A stretch of DNA of 64,000 nt from Clostridium sp. DSM 17811 (GTDB lineage Bacteria > Bacillota > Clostridia > Clostridiales > Clostridiaceae), in contig NZ_JAHLDU010000004.1 in assembly GCF_018861905.1 (NCBI RefSeq), forward strand, positions 1 to 64,000. The letters run 5' to 3'. The notes under the pieces are model-generated. The model had not been told where the DNA came from, did no database searches, and saw only the letters and a program-made list of their open reading frames with translations. The position numbers were made by a program, and so were the translations under genes. Below are positions 7,866 to 16,257 of the stretch, in pieces. Position 1 is the stretch's first letter. Every line of letters begins with the position of its first letter.

Positions 7866-8756
7866 TTGATAGATATAAAAAATGTGAGTAAAAAGATAGA
7901 TGATAAATACATTTTAAAAAATGTAGATTTGCATGTGAATAAGGGGAGTATATTTGGAATAATTGGTGAAAATGGTGCTGGAAAAACTACACTTATTAAA
8001 TGTTTAACTGGTATTTACAGAGTTAATGAAGGAAGCATTTTAATAGATGGTGAAGAAGTTTTTGATAATGCTAAAATAAAACAGAAGATAGGGTATGTAT
8101 CAGATGAAAACCAATATTTCTCATCTTTTAAAGTATGCGAGCTCCTAGAATTTTATAAGAAGGCCTACAATGATTTTTCCAAGGAGAGATTCGATGAGCT
8201 TAATATAAAATTTAAAATTCCTTTAAATCGAAGAATAAGGGAGCTTTCCAAAGGCATGAAGATGAGAACAGCTATCCTTTTAAACTTAAGTATAAAACCA
8301 GATATATTAATCCTTGACGAGCCAACATCTGGACTTGATCCTGTGATTAAAAAAGAATTAATGTCAATTATTGTGGATGAAGTAGCATCTAGAGATGTAA
8401 CTGTATTTATTTCATCACATCATTTGGACCATATTGAGAGAATATGTGATAGCGTAGCAATAATCAAAGGTGGCGAAATAAAACTTAAAAGTTCTATGGA
8501 AGATGCTAAAAATAGCATCAAAAAACTTCAAGTGATGTTTAAAGATGAAGTCAATATAAATGAGAAGTTATCTTCTATTGATGGAGTAATTAAGGTTGAA
8601 ACTATAGGTAGGGTAAATTATATAATCACTAAAAATTACACAAAAGATTTGGAGGAAAAGCTATATGACATGGGAGCTGAATTTATAGAAATTGTAGATA
8701 TGAGCCTTGAGGATATGTTTATATATTTCGTAGAAGAGGAGGATAAAAATGAATAA
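7866..8756 (+). CDS. ABC transporter ATP-binding protein (copy 2)
   Basis: 296 residues, 290 identical to the upstream copy by direct reading. The same Walker A (34-42), LSKGM signature and Walker B are intact, so both copies should be active. It starts at TTG after a GGGGGGA site, 35 bases downstream of permease copy 1, and overlaps permease copy 2 by 8 bp. The near identity points to a recent tandem duplication or to gene conversion between copies. Confidence 0.9.
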   Translation: MIDIKNVSKKIDDKYILKNVDLHVNKGSIFGIIGENGAGKTTLIKCLTGIYRVNEGSILIDGEEVFDNAKIKQKIGYVSDENQYFSSFKVCELLEFYKKAYNDFSKERFDELNIKFKIPLNRRIRELSKGMKMRTAILLNLSIKPDILILDEPTSGLDPVIKKELMSIIVDEVASRDVTVFISSHHLDHIERICDSVAIIKGGEIKLKSSMEDAKNSIKKLQVMFKDEVNINEKLSSIDGVIKVETIGRVNYIITKNYTKDLEEKLYDMGAEFIEIVDMSLEDMFIYFVEEEDKNE

Positions 8757-9810
8757 GGTTGTAAATAAGGCCCTTTTTTATAAGGAATGGATAAATGTAA
8801 GATGGGTAACGCTTTTATCTATTATAACACTTTTATTTTATAAAGTTTATGGTGTTATATCATTGCTAAATCGAAATAAAATGTATATGGAATACAATAT
8901 TGGAAGTAGGACTGACAGGTGGTTCAATAATGGAATATATGGTATGAAAAGTTATTATTTTGTAATGGTATTAGTTGTCATAATACTCGCTATAATTTTA
9001 TTTAAAGGAGAAAAAACTAGTGAAACACAGGGATTTATAGCTTCTATGCCATTTACAAGGAAAGAGATAATAATTAATAAATGGCTTGTTGGTGTGGTAA
9101 GTTTACTTATAAGTTTTGTAATAACATATATATTTTTAAGCTTGTTTTATTTTGCTAATATTAATGACCTTAATACAACGTTAAATCCATACTCTGATAT
9201 AGTTAAATGGTTTTTTATGGATACATTCCAGTACATTTGTATTTTTACTTTTATGATGTTAATGCAGGCAGTCATGGGAAATAGTATAGTGTCTGGCATG
9301 GTAGGTGGTATAATTTTAGGGGTACCAATATTTATGTCAATGGTAGTACAGGAATTAGTTATGAGATATTATCATTATGATGACTTAATTAATATAATCT
9401 TTGAAAAAATTAGTGGTTGGATAAATATTTATAGTTATAATGTAGCTAAACAGAAGTCCTTTTATCCAAATTCAGCAGAGAATATTAATCAGGATTATTA
9501 TCAAAACTTCTATTATAGTAATTATAAATCTAAGTTATTAGTACTTTTTCTATTAATTTGTTTATTTTTGTTCTTAGCTAATTTAGCCTATAAAAAGAGA
9601 AATATAGAATATAATTTGAGATTAATTGTTTTTAAAAATTTGGAACCTGTCTTTATGGGGGGCGTTGCTATATGTTCAGGGCTTTTGGCTGGAGTTATTT
9701 TTGGAGAGAGTGGTTTAAAGGCATCATTTGGAATTTACTTTGTCATTTTCACTATTATAGGATATTTTATATCTAAACTATTACTTAAGGTATTATCCTC
9801 AAAAAAATAA
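8749..9810 (+). CDS. ABC transporter permease (copy 2)
   Basis: 353 residues, about six membrane segments, homologous along its whole length to the permease at 6790. The C-terminal block (YKSKLLVLFLL ... NLEPVF, then the GVAICSGLLAGVIFG segment) is almost unchanged. The extracytoplasmic portions differ, and residues at about 195-250 are longer. The pair could work as two homodimeric exporters or as one heterodimer; the sequence does not decide this. Confidence 0.8.
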   Translation: MNKVVNKALFYKEWINVRWVTLLSIITLLFYKVYGVISLLNRNKMYMEYNIGSRTDRWFNNGIYGMKSYYFVMVLVVIILAIILFKGEKTSETQGFIASMPFTRKEIIINKWLVGVVSLLISFVITYIFLSLFYFANINDLNTTLNPYSDIVKWFFMDTFQYICIFTFMMLMQAVMGNSIVSGMVGGIILGVPIFMSMVVQELVMRYYHYDDLINIIFEKISGWINIYSYNVAKQKSFYPNSAENINQDYYQNFYYSNYKSKLLVLFLLICLFLFLANLAYKKRNIEYNLRLIVFKNLEPVFMGGVAICSGLLAGVIFGESGLKASFGIYFVIFTIIGYFISKLLLKVLSSKK

Positions 9811-9850
9811 TTATAAGAGATGATCATTTTAATTTAAGGAGTGGGTTAGG

Positions 9851-10216
9851 TTGAAAAGAATACCATATATAACTGTATTAGGTTGTATAATTATTGCAGT
9901 TTTAATATCTGTTTGTGGTGAAAAAGACATTAAAAACAATCTCATTATAGGAAATAAAAGTTCAGAAATAATTAGCAATATAGCAATTCAAAGAATTGGT
10001 AAAACTGAGATTATGGGTAGTAATTTGAAGCAAAATCAGCATTGTTATTTTGATATGGGAGTGCAAAAAAATTGTACTTATAAAGTTGAATTTGAAGATA
10101 AAAATAACAAAAGTACTCTTAGCAATGAATTTACGTGTGATTTTAATAAAGAAGGAATAGTAGATATAAATGTTAGAAAAGATAATAATGGAAAGTGGGC
10201 GGTTGTTTTAAATTAG
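9851..10216 (+). CDS. Small membrane-anchored or lipoprotein-like exported protein
   Basis: 121 residues from a TTG with an AAGGAGTGG site. Residues 1-22 are a basic start followed by a hydrophobic stretch ending LISVCGEKD. The Cys at about residue 22 could be a lipobox cysteine, but Val at -1 is unusual. The rest is a hydrophilic, probably beta-rich domain of about 95 residues with two further cysteines. It is 40 bases after permease copy 2, so it is likely the last gene of the ABC operon and may be an accessory exported subunit. No family recognised. Confidence 0.55.
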   Translation: MKRIPYITVLGCIIIAVLISVCGEKDIKNNLIIGNKSSEIISNIAIQRIGKTEIMGSNLKQNQHCYFDMGVQKNCTYKVEFEDKNNKSTLSNEFTCDFNKEGIVDINVRKDNNGKWAVVLN

Positions 10217-10282
10217 AGGGGTTTGTTTGTGAGCATATATAAGATTTATTATGCAATGTTATTAAAATTCAGTTTTAAATGT

Positions 10283-10316
10283 CCTAGTTGTGTTCACATA
10301 ACTAGGGCCTTTTTTT
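10283..10316 (+). terminator. Terminator of the GntR/ABC operon
   Basis: CCTAGTTGTG paired with CATAACTAGG around a short loop, then a run of seven T residues. Confidence 0.8.
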
Positions 10317-10465
10317 ATAATATAGGGTTATAATTCTGGAACTAACAGTTCAATTGAAAACTTTATGATAATTGTAATAATTTAAGTGACAATTGTCATA
10401 GTTTAGATGACAAAATGTAGGTGAAGATAATATAAAATTAGTTCATAATATATTTAAGAGATGAC

Positions 10466-10479
10466 TGATAACGTTATCA
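10466..10479. promoter_or_regulatory. Palindromic LacI/CcpA-like operator upstream of the PTS operon
   Basis: TGATAACGTTATCA is a perfect 14-bp palindrome 38 bases before the PTS IIA start. It fits 13 of 15 positions of the cre consensus, so it is either a cre or the site of a dedicated LacI-type regulator. The rest of the 300-base gap 10217-10516 holds the preceding terminator and A+T-rich leader; no sigma-54 type promoter was seen. Confidence 0.45.
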
Positions 10480-10516
10480 TGAATTGCGAAATAATATGTT
10501 TTAAGGGGGATAAATA

Positions 10517-10939
10517 ATGATAGCTATTATACTTGGATCTCATGGAAAATTTTCTAAGGAATTGTTGAAGTCTTCAGAAATGATACTCGGCAAACAAGAA
10601 AATATAGGGTATGTGACTTTGGAACCTGGGGAAAGTGCTGATGATCTTGTTAAAAAGTATGAAGATTTAATTAAAAACCTTGATCTTAGAGAAGGATTGC
10701 TTTTTATGGTTGATTTGTTTGGTGGAAGTCCATTTAATGCAGCTAGTAGAATAGCAATTACGAGTGAAAATATTGATATTGTTACTGGAGTTAATTTACC
10801 AATGCTTCTCGAGGTTTCTGTTTCAAGAGATTTTAAAAGTTTAGATGATATTGTAAGAACGGCTATAGATTCTGGACTAGATGCTATAAAATCATTTAAA
10901 GAAAATTTTAATGATAATGTTGAGGAGGAATTAGAATAA
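10517..10939 (+). CDS. PTS mannose-family EIIA component
   Basis: 140 residues. The phosphorylated histidine is His9 in ILGSHGKFS. The motif FMVDLFGGSPFNAASRI and the segment DIVTGVNLPMLLEV are family hallmarks. It accepts phosphate from HPr and passes it to the IIB protein encoded next (the IIB ATG shares a base with the IIA stop). Four separate genes for IIA, IIB, IIC and IID define the mannose/fructose/sorbose superfamily; the actual sugar cannot be read from sequence. Confidence 0.9.
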   Translation: MIAIILGSHGKFSKELLKSSEMILGKQENIGYVTLEPGESADDLVKKYEDLIKNLDLREGLLFMVDLFGGSPFNAASRIAITSENIDIVTGVNLPMLLEVSVSRDFKSLDDIVRTAIDSGLDAIKSFKENFNDNVEEELE

Positions 10940-11421
10940 TGGAAATAAGTTTTGTAAGAATTGATGACAGATTAATTCATGGACAGGTAGCAACGGTTTG
11001 GGCGAAGGTATCAAAATGTAACAAAATATTTGTATGTAGTGATGAGGTTGCTAATGATAAGTTAAGAAAAAGTTTATTATTACAGGTTTCACCACCAGGA
11101 ATAAAAGCCTATGTAATGCCTATTGAAAAGGCAATTGGTGCATATAAAAATCCTAAATACAACGATTTTAAAACTTTGTTTTTGACTACAAATCCAGCTG
11201 ATGTTTTAAGATTGATTGAAGGCGGAGTAGATATTAAATCAGTAAACGTTGGTGGAATGTGCTTTAAAGAGGGTAAAACCCAAATATCAGCGGCAGTATC
11301 TGTAGGTCATGATGATATAAAAGCATTTAAAAAATTACATGAATTAGGAATAGAATTGGAGTTAAGACAAGTTGCCCGTGATCCAAAAGTTGATTTAATG
11401 AGTAAAATCGCAAAAATTTAA
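10939..11421 (+). CDS. PTS mannose-family EIIB component
   Basis: 160 residues. The phosphorylation site is His14 in IDDRLIHGQVATVW, the invariant motif of mannose-family IIB proteins. It is full length and directly follows IIA with a 1-base overlap. IIB transfers phosphate to the sugar during uptake through IIC/IID. Confidence 0.92.
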   Translation: MEISFVRIDDRLIHGQVATVWAKVSKCNKIFVCSDEVANDKLRKSLLLQVSPPGIKAYVMPIEKAIGAYKNPKYNDFKTLFLTTNPADVLRLIEGGVDIKSVNVGGMCFKEGKTQISAAVSVGHDDIKAFKKLHELGIELELRQVARDPKVDLMSKIAKI

Positions 11422-11444
11422 AAATTAAATAAGGGGGGATATTA

Positions 11445-12209
11445 ATGAGTACATTACAAATAATTTTAGTATTTATAATTGCAGGTATAACTGGAATGGG
11501 GAGTGTTCTGGATTCAGCTCAAACTCATAGACCATTAATAGCATGTACACTTATCGGATTAGTTTTAGGAGACGTGAAAACGGGAATTATTTTAGGTGGT
11601 TATTTGGAACTTTTAGCACTTGGATGGATGAATGTTGGAGCAGCTATGGCTCCAGATGCTGCACTGGCTAGTGTTGTATCAACAATTTTAGTAATAGTTG
11701 GGCACCAATCAATAACAGCTGGAATGGCACTTGCAATTCCAATAGCAGTGGCAGGTCAAGTTCTTACTATTTTTGTTAGAACAATAATAGTGTTTTTTCA
11801 GCATCTTGCAGACAAATACGCCAAAGAAGCAAACTTTAGAGGCATAGAAATGTGTCATATAATGGCTTTAGCAGTACAGGCATTACGAGTTGCTATTCCA
11901 GCTGTATTAGTTGCAGCAGTTGCGGGAACTGGTACTGTTAATGCAATGCTTTCGGCAATACCAGTAGTTGTTACAAGAGGGTTACAAGTATCAGGAGGGT
12001 TTATAGTTGTTGTTGGTTATGCAATGGTAATAAATATGATGGAAGCTAAGTATTTAATGATTTTCTTCTTTGCAGGATTTCTAATTTCAGTATTTACAAG
12101 TTTCACTCTTGTTGGACTAGGAATGCTTGGACTAATTTGTGGAATAGCTTATATTCAATTGAATCCTAAGTATAGCAAAGCTTCTGAAGTTGTAGATGAA
12201 TTAGATTAA
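11445..12209 (+). CDS. PTS mannose-family EIIC permease
   Basis: 254 residues, about seven membrane segments. Contains GYLELLALGWMNVGAAMAPD and RGLQVSGGFIVVVGYAMVIN, both typical of sugar-binding IIC subunits. Good ribosome site (AAGGGGGG), 23 bases after IIB. It forms the membrane channel together with IID. Confidence 0.92.
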   Translation: MSTLQIILVFIIAGITGMGSVLDSAQTHRPLIACTLIGLVLGDVKTGIILGGYLELLALGWMNVGAAMAPDAALASVVSTILVIVGHQSITAGMALAIPIAVAGQVLTIFVRTIIVFFQHLADKYAKEANFRGIEMCHIMALAVQALRVAIPAVLVAAVAGTGTVNAMLSAIPVVVTRGLQVSGGFIVVVGYAMVINMMEAKYLMIFFFAGFLISVFTSFTLVGLGMLGLICGIAYIQLNPKYSKASEVVDELD

Positions 12210-12230
12210 TTATAAAAAGGGGGATATAAA

Positions 12231-13106
12231 ATGAGTGAAAATAAATTAAAACAACAAAATATTAAACATAAAGATATCGAAAACAAAGATGTAAAATTAA
12301 CTAAAGGCGACCTTAGGAGTATGTTTATTCGTTCAAATTTTCTTTTAGGTTCTTATAACTTTGAGAGAATGCAGTCAATAGGTTTTTGTGTTACATTAAT
12401 CCCTGCAATAAAAAGACTATATTCTAAAAAAGAAGATCAAGCTGAAGCTTTAAAAAGACATTTAGAATTTTTTAATACACAACCATTTGTTGCGGCACCT
12501 ATTATGGGTATAACAGCAGCAATGGAGGAACAAAAGGCAAATGGTGCACAAATAGATGATGCAGCAATAAGTAGTGTAAAAGTAGGGCTCATGGGACCGC
12601 TCGCAGGGGTAGGAGATCCAATATTTTGGGGAACAGCAAGACCGGTTATAGCAGCAATAGGAGCTGGAATAGCAATTACAGGGAGCGTAGTAGGGCCTTT
12701 ATTATTCTTTCTATTATTTAATGGACTTAGATTAGGTACACTTTGGCTTGGCTTAAACTATGGATATAAAAAAGGTACTGAAATAGTTACTGATGTTTCT
12801 GGAAATAAATTAGCTAAGCTAACTGAATGTGCTTCAATATTAGGTCTGTTTGTAATGGGTGCATTGGTGGCTAAATGGACTACTATTAATGTACCGGTAG
12901 TAATTTCAAGAATTACTGGATCAGATGGTAAAGTTGTAATTAACACTGTACAAAGTCAATTAGATTCCTTGTTACCAGCAGCATTACCATTATTATTAAC
13001 TTTTTTATGTATGAAGTTATTAAAGAAAAAGGTAAGTGCTGTAGCAATAATATTCGCATTGTTTGCAGTAGGTATCTTTGGTTTTTGGGCAGGAATATTA
13101 AAATAA
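12231..13106 (+). CDS. PTS mannose-family EIID permease
   Basis: 291 residues. Begins with a hydrophilic lysine-rich stretch, then the family signatures SNFLLGSYNFERMQSIGFC, EFFNTQPFVAAPIMGITAAM and GLMGPLAGVGDPIFWGTARP. C-terminal membrane helices complete the protein. Last PTS gene, 21 bases after IIC and followed by a terminator. Confidence 0.92.
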   Translation: MSENKLKQQNIKHKDIENKDVKLTKGDLRSMFIRSNFLLGSYNFERMQSIGFCVTLIPAIKRLYSKKEDQAEALKRHLEFFNTQPFVAAPIMGITAAMEEQKANGAQIDDAAISSVKVGLMGPLAGVGDPIFWGTARPVIAAIGAGIAITGSVVGPLLFFLLFNGLRLGTLWLGLNYGYKKGTEIVTDVSGNKLAKLTECASILGLFVMGALVAKWTTINVPVVISRITGSDGKVVINTVQSQLDSLLPAALPLLLTFLCMKLLKKKVSAVAIIFALFAVGIFGFWAGILK

Positions 13107-13146
13107 CAAGCTGTCTTATAAATATAATTTTATAAAACATTAAAGG

Positions 13147-13184
13147 CTAACATTGAAATTTGATTTTCTCTGTTAGTTTTTTTT
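13147..13184 (+). terminator. Terminator after the PTS operon
   Basis: CTAACA (13147-13152) pairs with TGTTAG (13171-13176), followed by eight T residues. Confidence 0.65.
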
Positions 13185-13290
13185 ATAACTATAAATAAAG
13201 GGATTTAAAGTTAGTTTTGAAGTTAAATGTTATTATTAAAGAATATAATATGAGTTAAAAATTATAGAATATGGAGTGTGAAATAAATTA

Positions 13291-14106
13291 ATGAATAAAA
13301 TTAAAATGATATGTTTAGATATTGATGGAACATTACTAAATTCAGAACATAAAATTTCAAAAAAAACAAAAGAAGTAATTGAGATAGTAGCAAATCAAAA
13401 ACAAATTCCAGTAATATTAGTGTCTGCAAGAATGCCTAAGGGAATATTGTTTTTACAAAAGGAACTTAATATCGAGCAACCAATTATTTGTTACAGTGGT
13501 GCTTTAGTTATGGACAAAGATGCTAATATATTATCTAATTGTAGTATAGAAGTTTCAGAGGTAAGGCAGGTTCATAATTTTGTTAAGGAAATAGGTGTGC
13601 ATATGAGTTTATACAAAGATGATGAATGGTATATTGAAGAAATAGATGAATGGTCGAGTCAAGAAAGTGCAATAACTAATATTGCACCAAATGTTATAAA
13701 TTTTACTGATTTATTTAATGTATGGGAACAAGAAAAATCAGGACCTAATAAGCTTCTATGTATGGCAGAACCCAATAAAATCAAAGCATTGGATCTACTA
13801 ATTAAAAGTTATCATTCAAATAATTTAAATATATATCCTTCAAAACCAACCTATCTAGAAATAATGCCTAGTAATGTTTCAAAAACTTCAGCAATAGAAA
13901 TCTTGATGTCAAAGTTTAACATACAAAGATCCGAAATAATTGCTATAGGTGATAACTATAATGACATTAGTATGATAGAATTTGCAGGTGTTGGGGTTGC
14001 AATGGGTAATGCACCAGAAGGAGTTAAACGATATGCTGATTATATAACTTCGACTAATGATGAAGATGGAGTAGCTATGGCAATAAAAAAATACATTATA
14101 TCATGA
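13291..14106 (+). CDS. Cof-type HAD-IIB sugar-phosphate phosphatase
   Basis: 271 residues, the normal size for this family. The catalytic aspartates are Asp10 and Asp12 in CLDIDGTLLNSE, motif II lies near VLVSARMPKGI, and motif IV is IAIGDNYNDISMIEFAGVGV. A type-IIB cap sits between. Such enzymes dephosphorylate sugar phosphates or related metabolites in the cytoplasm. It lies 185 bases downstream of the PTS after a terminator, so a link to the PTS sugar (relief of sugar-phosphate stress) is plausible but unproven. Confidence 0.85.
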   Translation: MNKIKMICLDIDGTLLNSEHKISKKTKEVIEIVANQKQIPVILVSARMPKGILFLQKELNIEQPIICYSGALVMDKDANILSNCSIEVSEVRQVHNFVKEIGVHMSLYKDDEWYIEEIDEWSSQESAITNIAPNVINFTDLFNVWEQEKSGPNKLLCMAEPNKIKALDLLIKSYHSNNLNIYPSKPTYLEIMPSNVSKTSAIEILMSKFNIQRSEIIAIGDNYNDISMIEFAGVGVAMGNAPEGVKRYADYITSTNDEDGVAMAIKKYIIS

Positions 14107-14246
14107 ACACTTTTTATTATGGAAGTAACTTATATAAGATGTTACAATAAAAGTGTAATGATGTAAACAAAGTGAAAATGAAATGACAAAAGAAATTAGA
14201 CAAGATGTTTTGTGACGTAATTAAAAACCGATATGGAGGTAAAACG

Positions 14247-15593
14247 ATGGAAAAACTAGATGAAAAAAGATGGGGAAAAACATCCGTAACTAGAATTTCA
14301 TTGTTTGTTATAAATTTTTTAGTAATTGTATTTACGTCTATAGTTAGTTCTAATACTATAGGCTTAATTTGTGAAAATAATATGGCAAGGGAGTTTATTG
14401 AAAAAGTTAGCTCTGTTCCTACAATTGAATGGAAAATGCCTGTATTTTCTATGCTGCTTTTATTTATGCTTACTATTAGTGTTATAACTAGGGAATATCT
14501 ATTTAAAAAAAATCAATTTGCATTATATATTTTTTGCGTTTTTGATATTTTATTATGCATTGGCATAATGGTATATCTTAATATGGATTATAAGGGGATA
14601 TTGTTTATAGCAATAGCAAATATAGTTACTTATATTGATGGAAAAAAAAGAAAAAGTGTATTTATTTTAGTAATAATTATTATTTATATAACATTAGATT
14701 ATAATATTTTGTCTATTAAAATTAATATATTTAATATTAATGATTATGTTCAATACTACACGTCAATGCAAAGACTTTATTTTTTTAGTATTAAGAATAT
14801 ACTTAATTCTATAAACGAAATAATCTTTATAGTGTTTATGATTCAAGTAATACAGAATGAAAGAGATGAAAATGAAAAAATTTCAGAATTGTATATCAAG
14901 CTATATAAATCCTCAGAGGAATTAGAAGTTATAAACATTCAATTGCAAGACTATGCTAGAAAATCTCAGGAAGCAGCTAAAATTAAAGAAAGAAATAGGC
15001 TAGCAAGGGAAATTCATGACACTATTGGTCATACACTTACTGGTATAGCAATTGGTTTAGAAGCATGTATAGAATTATCAGAATTCAACATTAGTAAGAT
15101 GAAAATTCAGATGCTAAAAATATCAGAGCTTGCAAGATCAGGTCTCTTAGATGTTCGAAGATCTATGAATGAGCTAAGGCCTGATGCACTTGAAAGATTT
15201 TCGCTAATTGAAGCAATTTCAAAGTTGTCTGAAGATATAAATGAGTGTACAAATACTAAAGTAAAGATTCAAATTATAGGACAAGCTCCAAAAATGGGCG
15301 CGGATGAAGAAGAAACAGTTTATAGAATAGTTCAAGAGGGAATAACAAATGCAGTGAGGCATGGGGCCGCAAGTGAGATTATAGTGGCTTTAGAATTTGC
15401 AGAAAATAAGTTGCAAATTAAAATAATGGATGATGGAATAGGAGCAGGTGAAGTTAAAAAAGGGTTCGGATTAAGGCATATTGAGGAAAGAGTAAACATG
15501 TTAGGGGGAGAAGTTAAGTTTGGTGGTAATAACGCAGGAGGATTTATTATTTCTGCATACTTGTCTATAAGGGGGGAGTTTAAAAATGATTAA
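14247..15593 (+). CDS. Multi-spanning membrane histidine kinase (NarL/DegS class, HisKA_3)
   Basis: 448 residues from the ATG at 14247, preceded by ATGGAGGT; an in-frame ATG at 14205 lacks a ribosome site. The first 200 residues contain about six hydrophobic segments and no large external sensor domain. A coiled coil follows (DENEKISELYIKLYKSSEEL). The phospho-acceptor is His257 in RLAREIHDTIGHTLTG. The ATPase domain has EGITNAVRHG and DDGIGAGEVKKGFGLRHIEE. It overlaps the response regulator by 8 bp. With no external domain of its own, it probably senses sugar through the membrane-anchored binding proteins encoded downstream. Confidence 0.88.
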   Translation: MEKLDEKRWGKTSVTRISLFVINFLVIVFTSIVSSNTIGLICENNMAREFIEKVSSVPTIEWKMPVFSMLLLFMLTISVITREYLFKKNQFALYIFCVFDILLCIGIMVYLNMDYKGILFIAIANIVTYIDGKKRKSVFILVIIIIYITLDYNILSIKINIFNINDYVQYYTSMQRLYFFSIKNILNSINEIIFIVFMIQVIQNERDENEKISELYIKLYKSSEELEVINIQLQDYARKSQEAAKIKERNRLAREIHDTIGHTLTGIAIGLEACIELSEFNISKMKIQMLKISELARSGLLDVRRSMNELRPDALERFSLIEAISKLSEDINECTNTKVKIQIIGQAPKMGADEEETVYRIVQEGITNAVRHGAASEIIVALEFAENKLQIKIMDDGIGAGEVKKGFGLRHIEERVNMLGGEVKFGGNNAGGFIISAYLSIRGEFKND

Positions 15594-16257
15594 AATACTA
15601 ATAGCAGAAGATCAAGAACTTATAAGTCAGAGTCTTGAAATAATTCTTGGAAATAAACCTGATATGAAAGTAGTTGGTGTTGCAGAGGATGGTAAAAAGG
15701 CTGTTAGATTAGCACAAAAATTAATTCCTGACATTATTCTAATGGATATCCGTATGCCTGAAATAGATGGAGTAAAATGTATAAAGATTATAAAAAAGAT
15801 ATTGCCACAAATAAAAATTATAGTACTTACAACCTTTGATGATAATGAATATATATTTGACGCTCTAAAATATGGGGCTAGTGGTTACCTATTAAAAGGT
15901 CTATCTTCTATAGAACTAGTGGGTGCTATTAGAACTGTATATAATGGAGGGGCTCTTATAAACCCTAATATTGCAATGAAGGTAGTTGAATTTTTCCATG
16001 AGGACGATAAGGTGGAATATAAAATCAATGTAGATGAGTTAGAATTCCATAATTTAAATAAGAATGAGTTAAAAATAATGAAATTAATAGGGAGGGGGAT
16101 GTCAAATAAGGAAATAGCTCTTGAAACTAATTTTAGTGAAGGGACTGTAAGAAATTATATAAGTAATATTTTAAGTAAACTAAACTTAAGAGATAGGACA
16201 CAAATAGCCATATTTGCAATTCAATCTAGATTGGAGCTGAAAAAGATTGAAAATTAG
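15586..16257 (+). CDS. Response regulator, NarL/FixJ class
   Basis: 223 residues. Receiver domain with the acidic pocket Glu8-Asp9, phospho-acceptor Asp54 in IILMDIRMPEIDG and the Lys of YLLKG near residue 105. The C-terminal LuxR-type helix-turn-helix (LIGRGMSNKEIALETNFSEG, then VRNYISNILSKL) binds DNA. Partner of the overlapping kinase gene. Likely targets are the local PTS, binding-protein and chemoreceptor genes, by proximity only. Confidence 0.9.
   Translation: MIKILIAEDQELISQSLEIILGNKPDMKVVGVAEDGKKAVRLAQKLIPDIILMDIRMPEIDGVKCIKIIKKILPQIKIIVLTTFDDNEYIFDALKYGASGYLLKGLSSIELVGAIRTVYNGGALINPNIAMKVVEFFHEDDKVEYKINVDELEFHNLNKNELKIMKLIGRGMSNKEIALETNFSEGTVRNYISNILSKLNLRDRTQIAIFAIQSRLELKKIEN

Noticed and set aside
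10517-13106. sigma-54/LevR-type control of the mannose-family PTS
   Set aside because: No -24/-12 promoter and no LevR-like gene were seen near the operon.
14107-14157. Inverted repeat ACACTTTT/AAAAGTGT after the HAD phosphatase gene
   Set aside because: Stem is interrupted and not followed by a T-run; possibly a weak terminator but not supported well enough to list.
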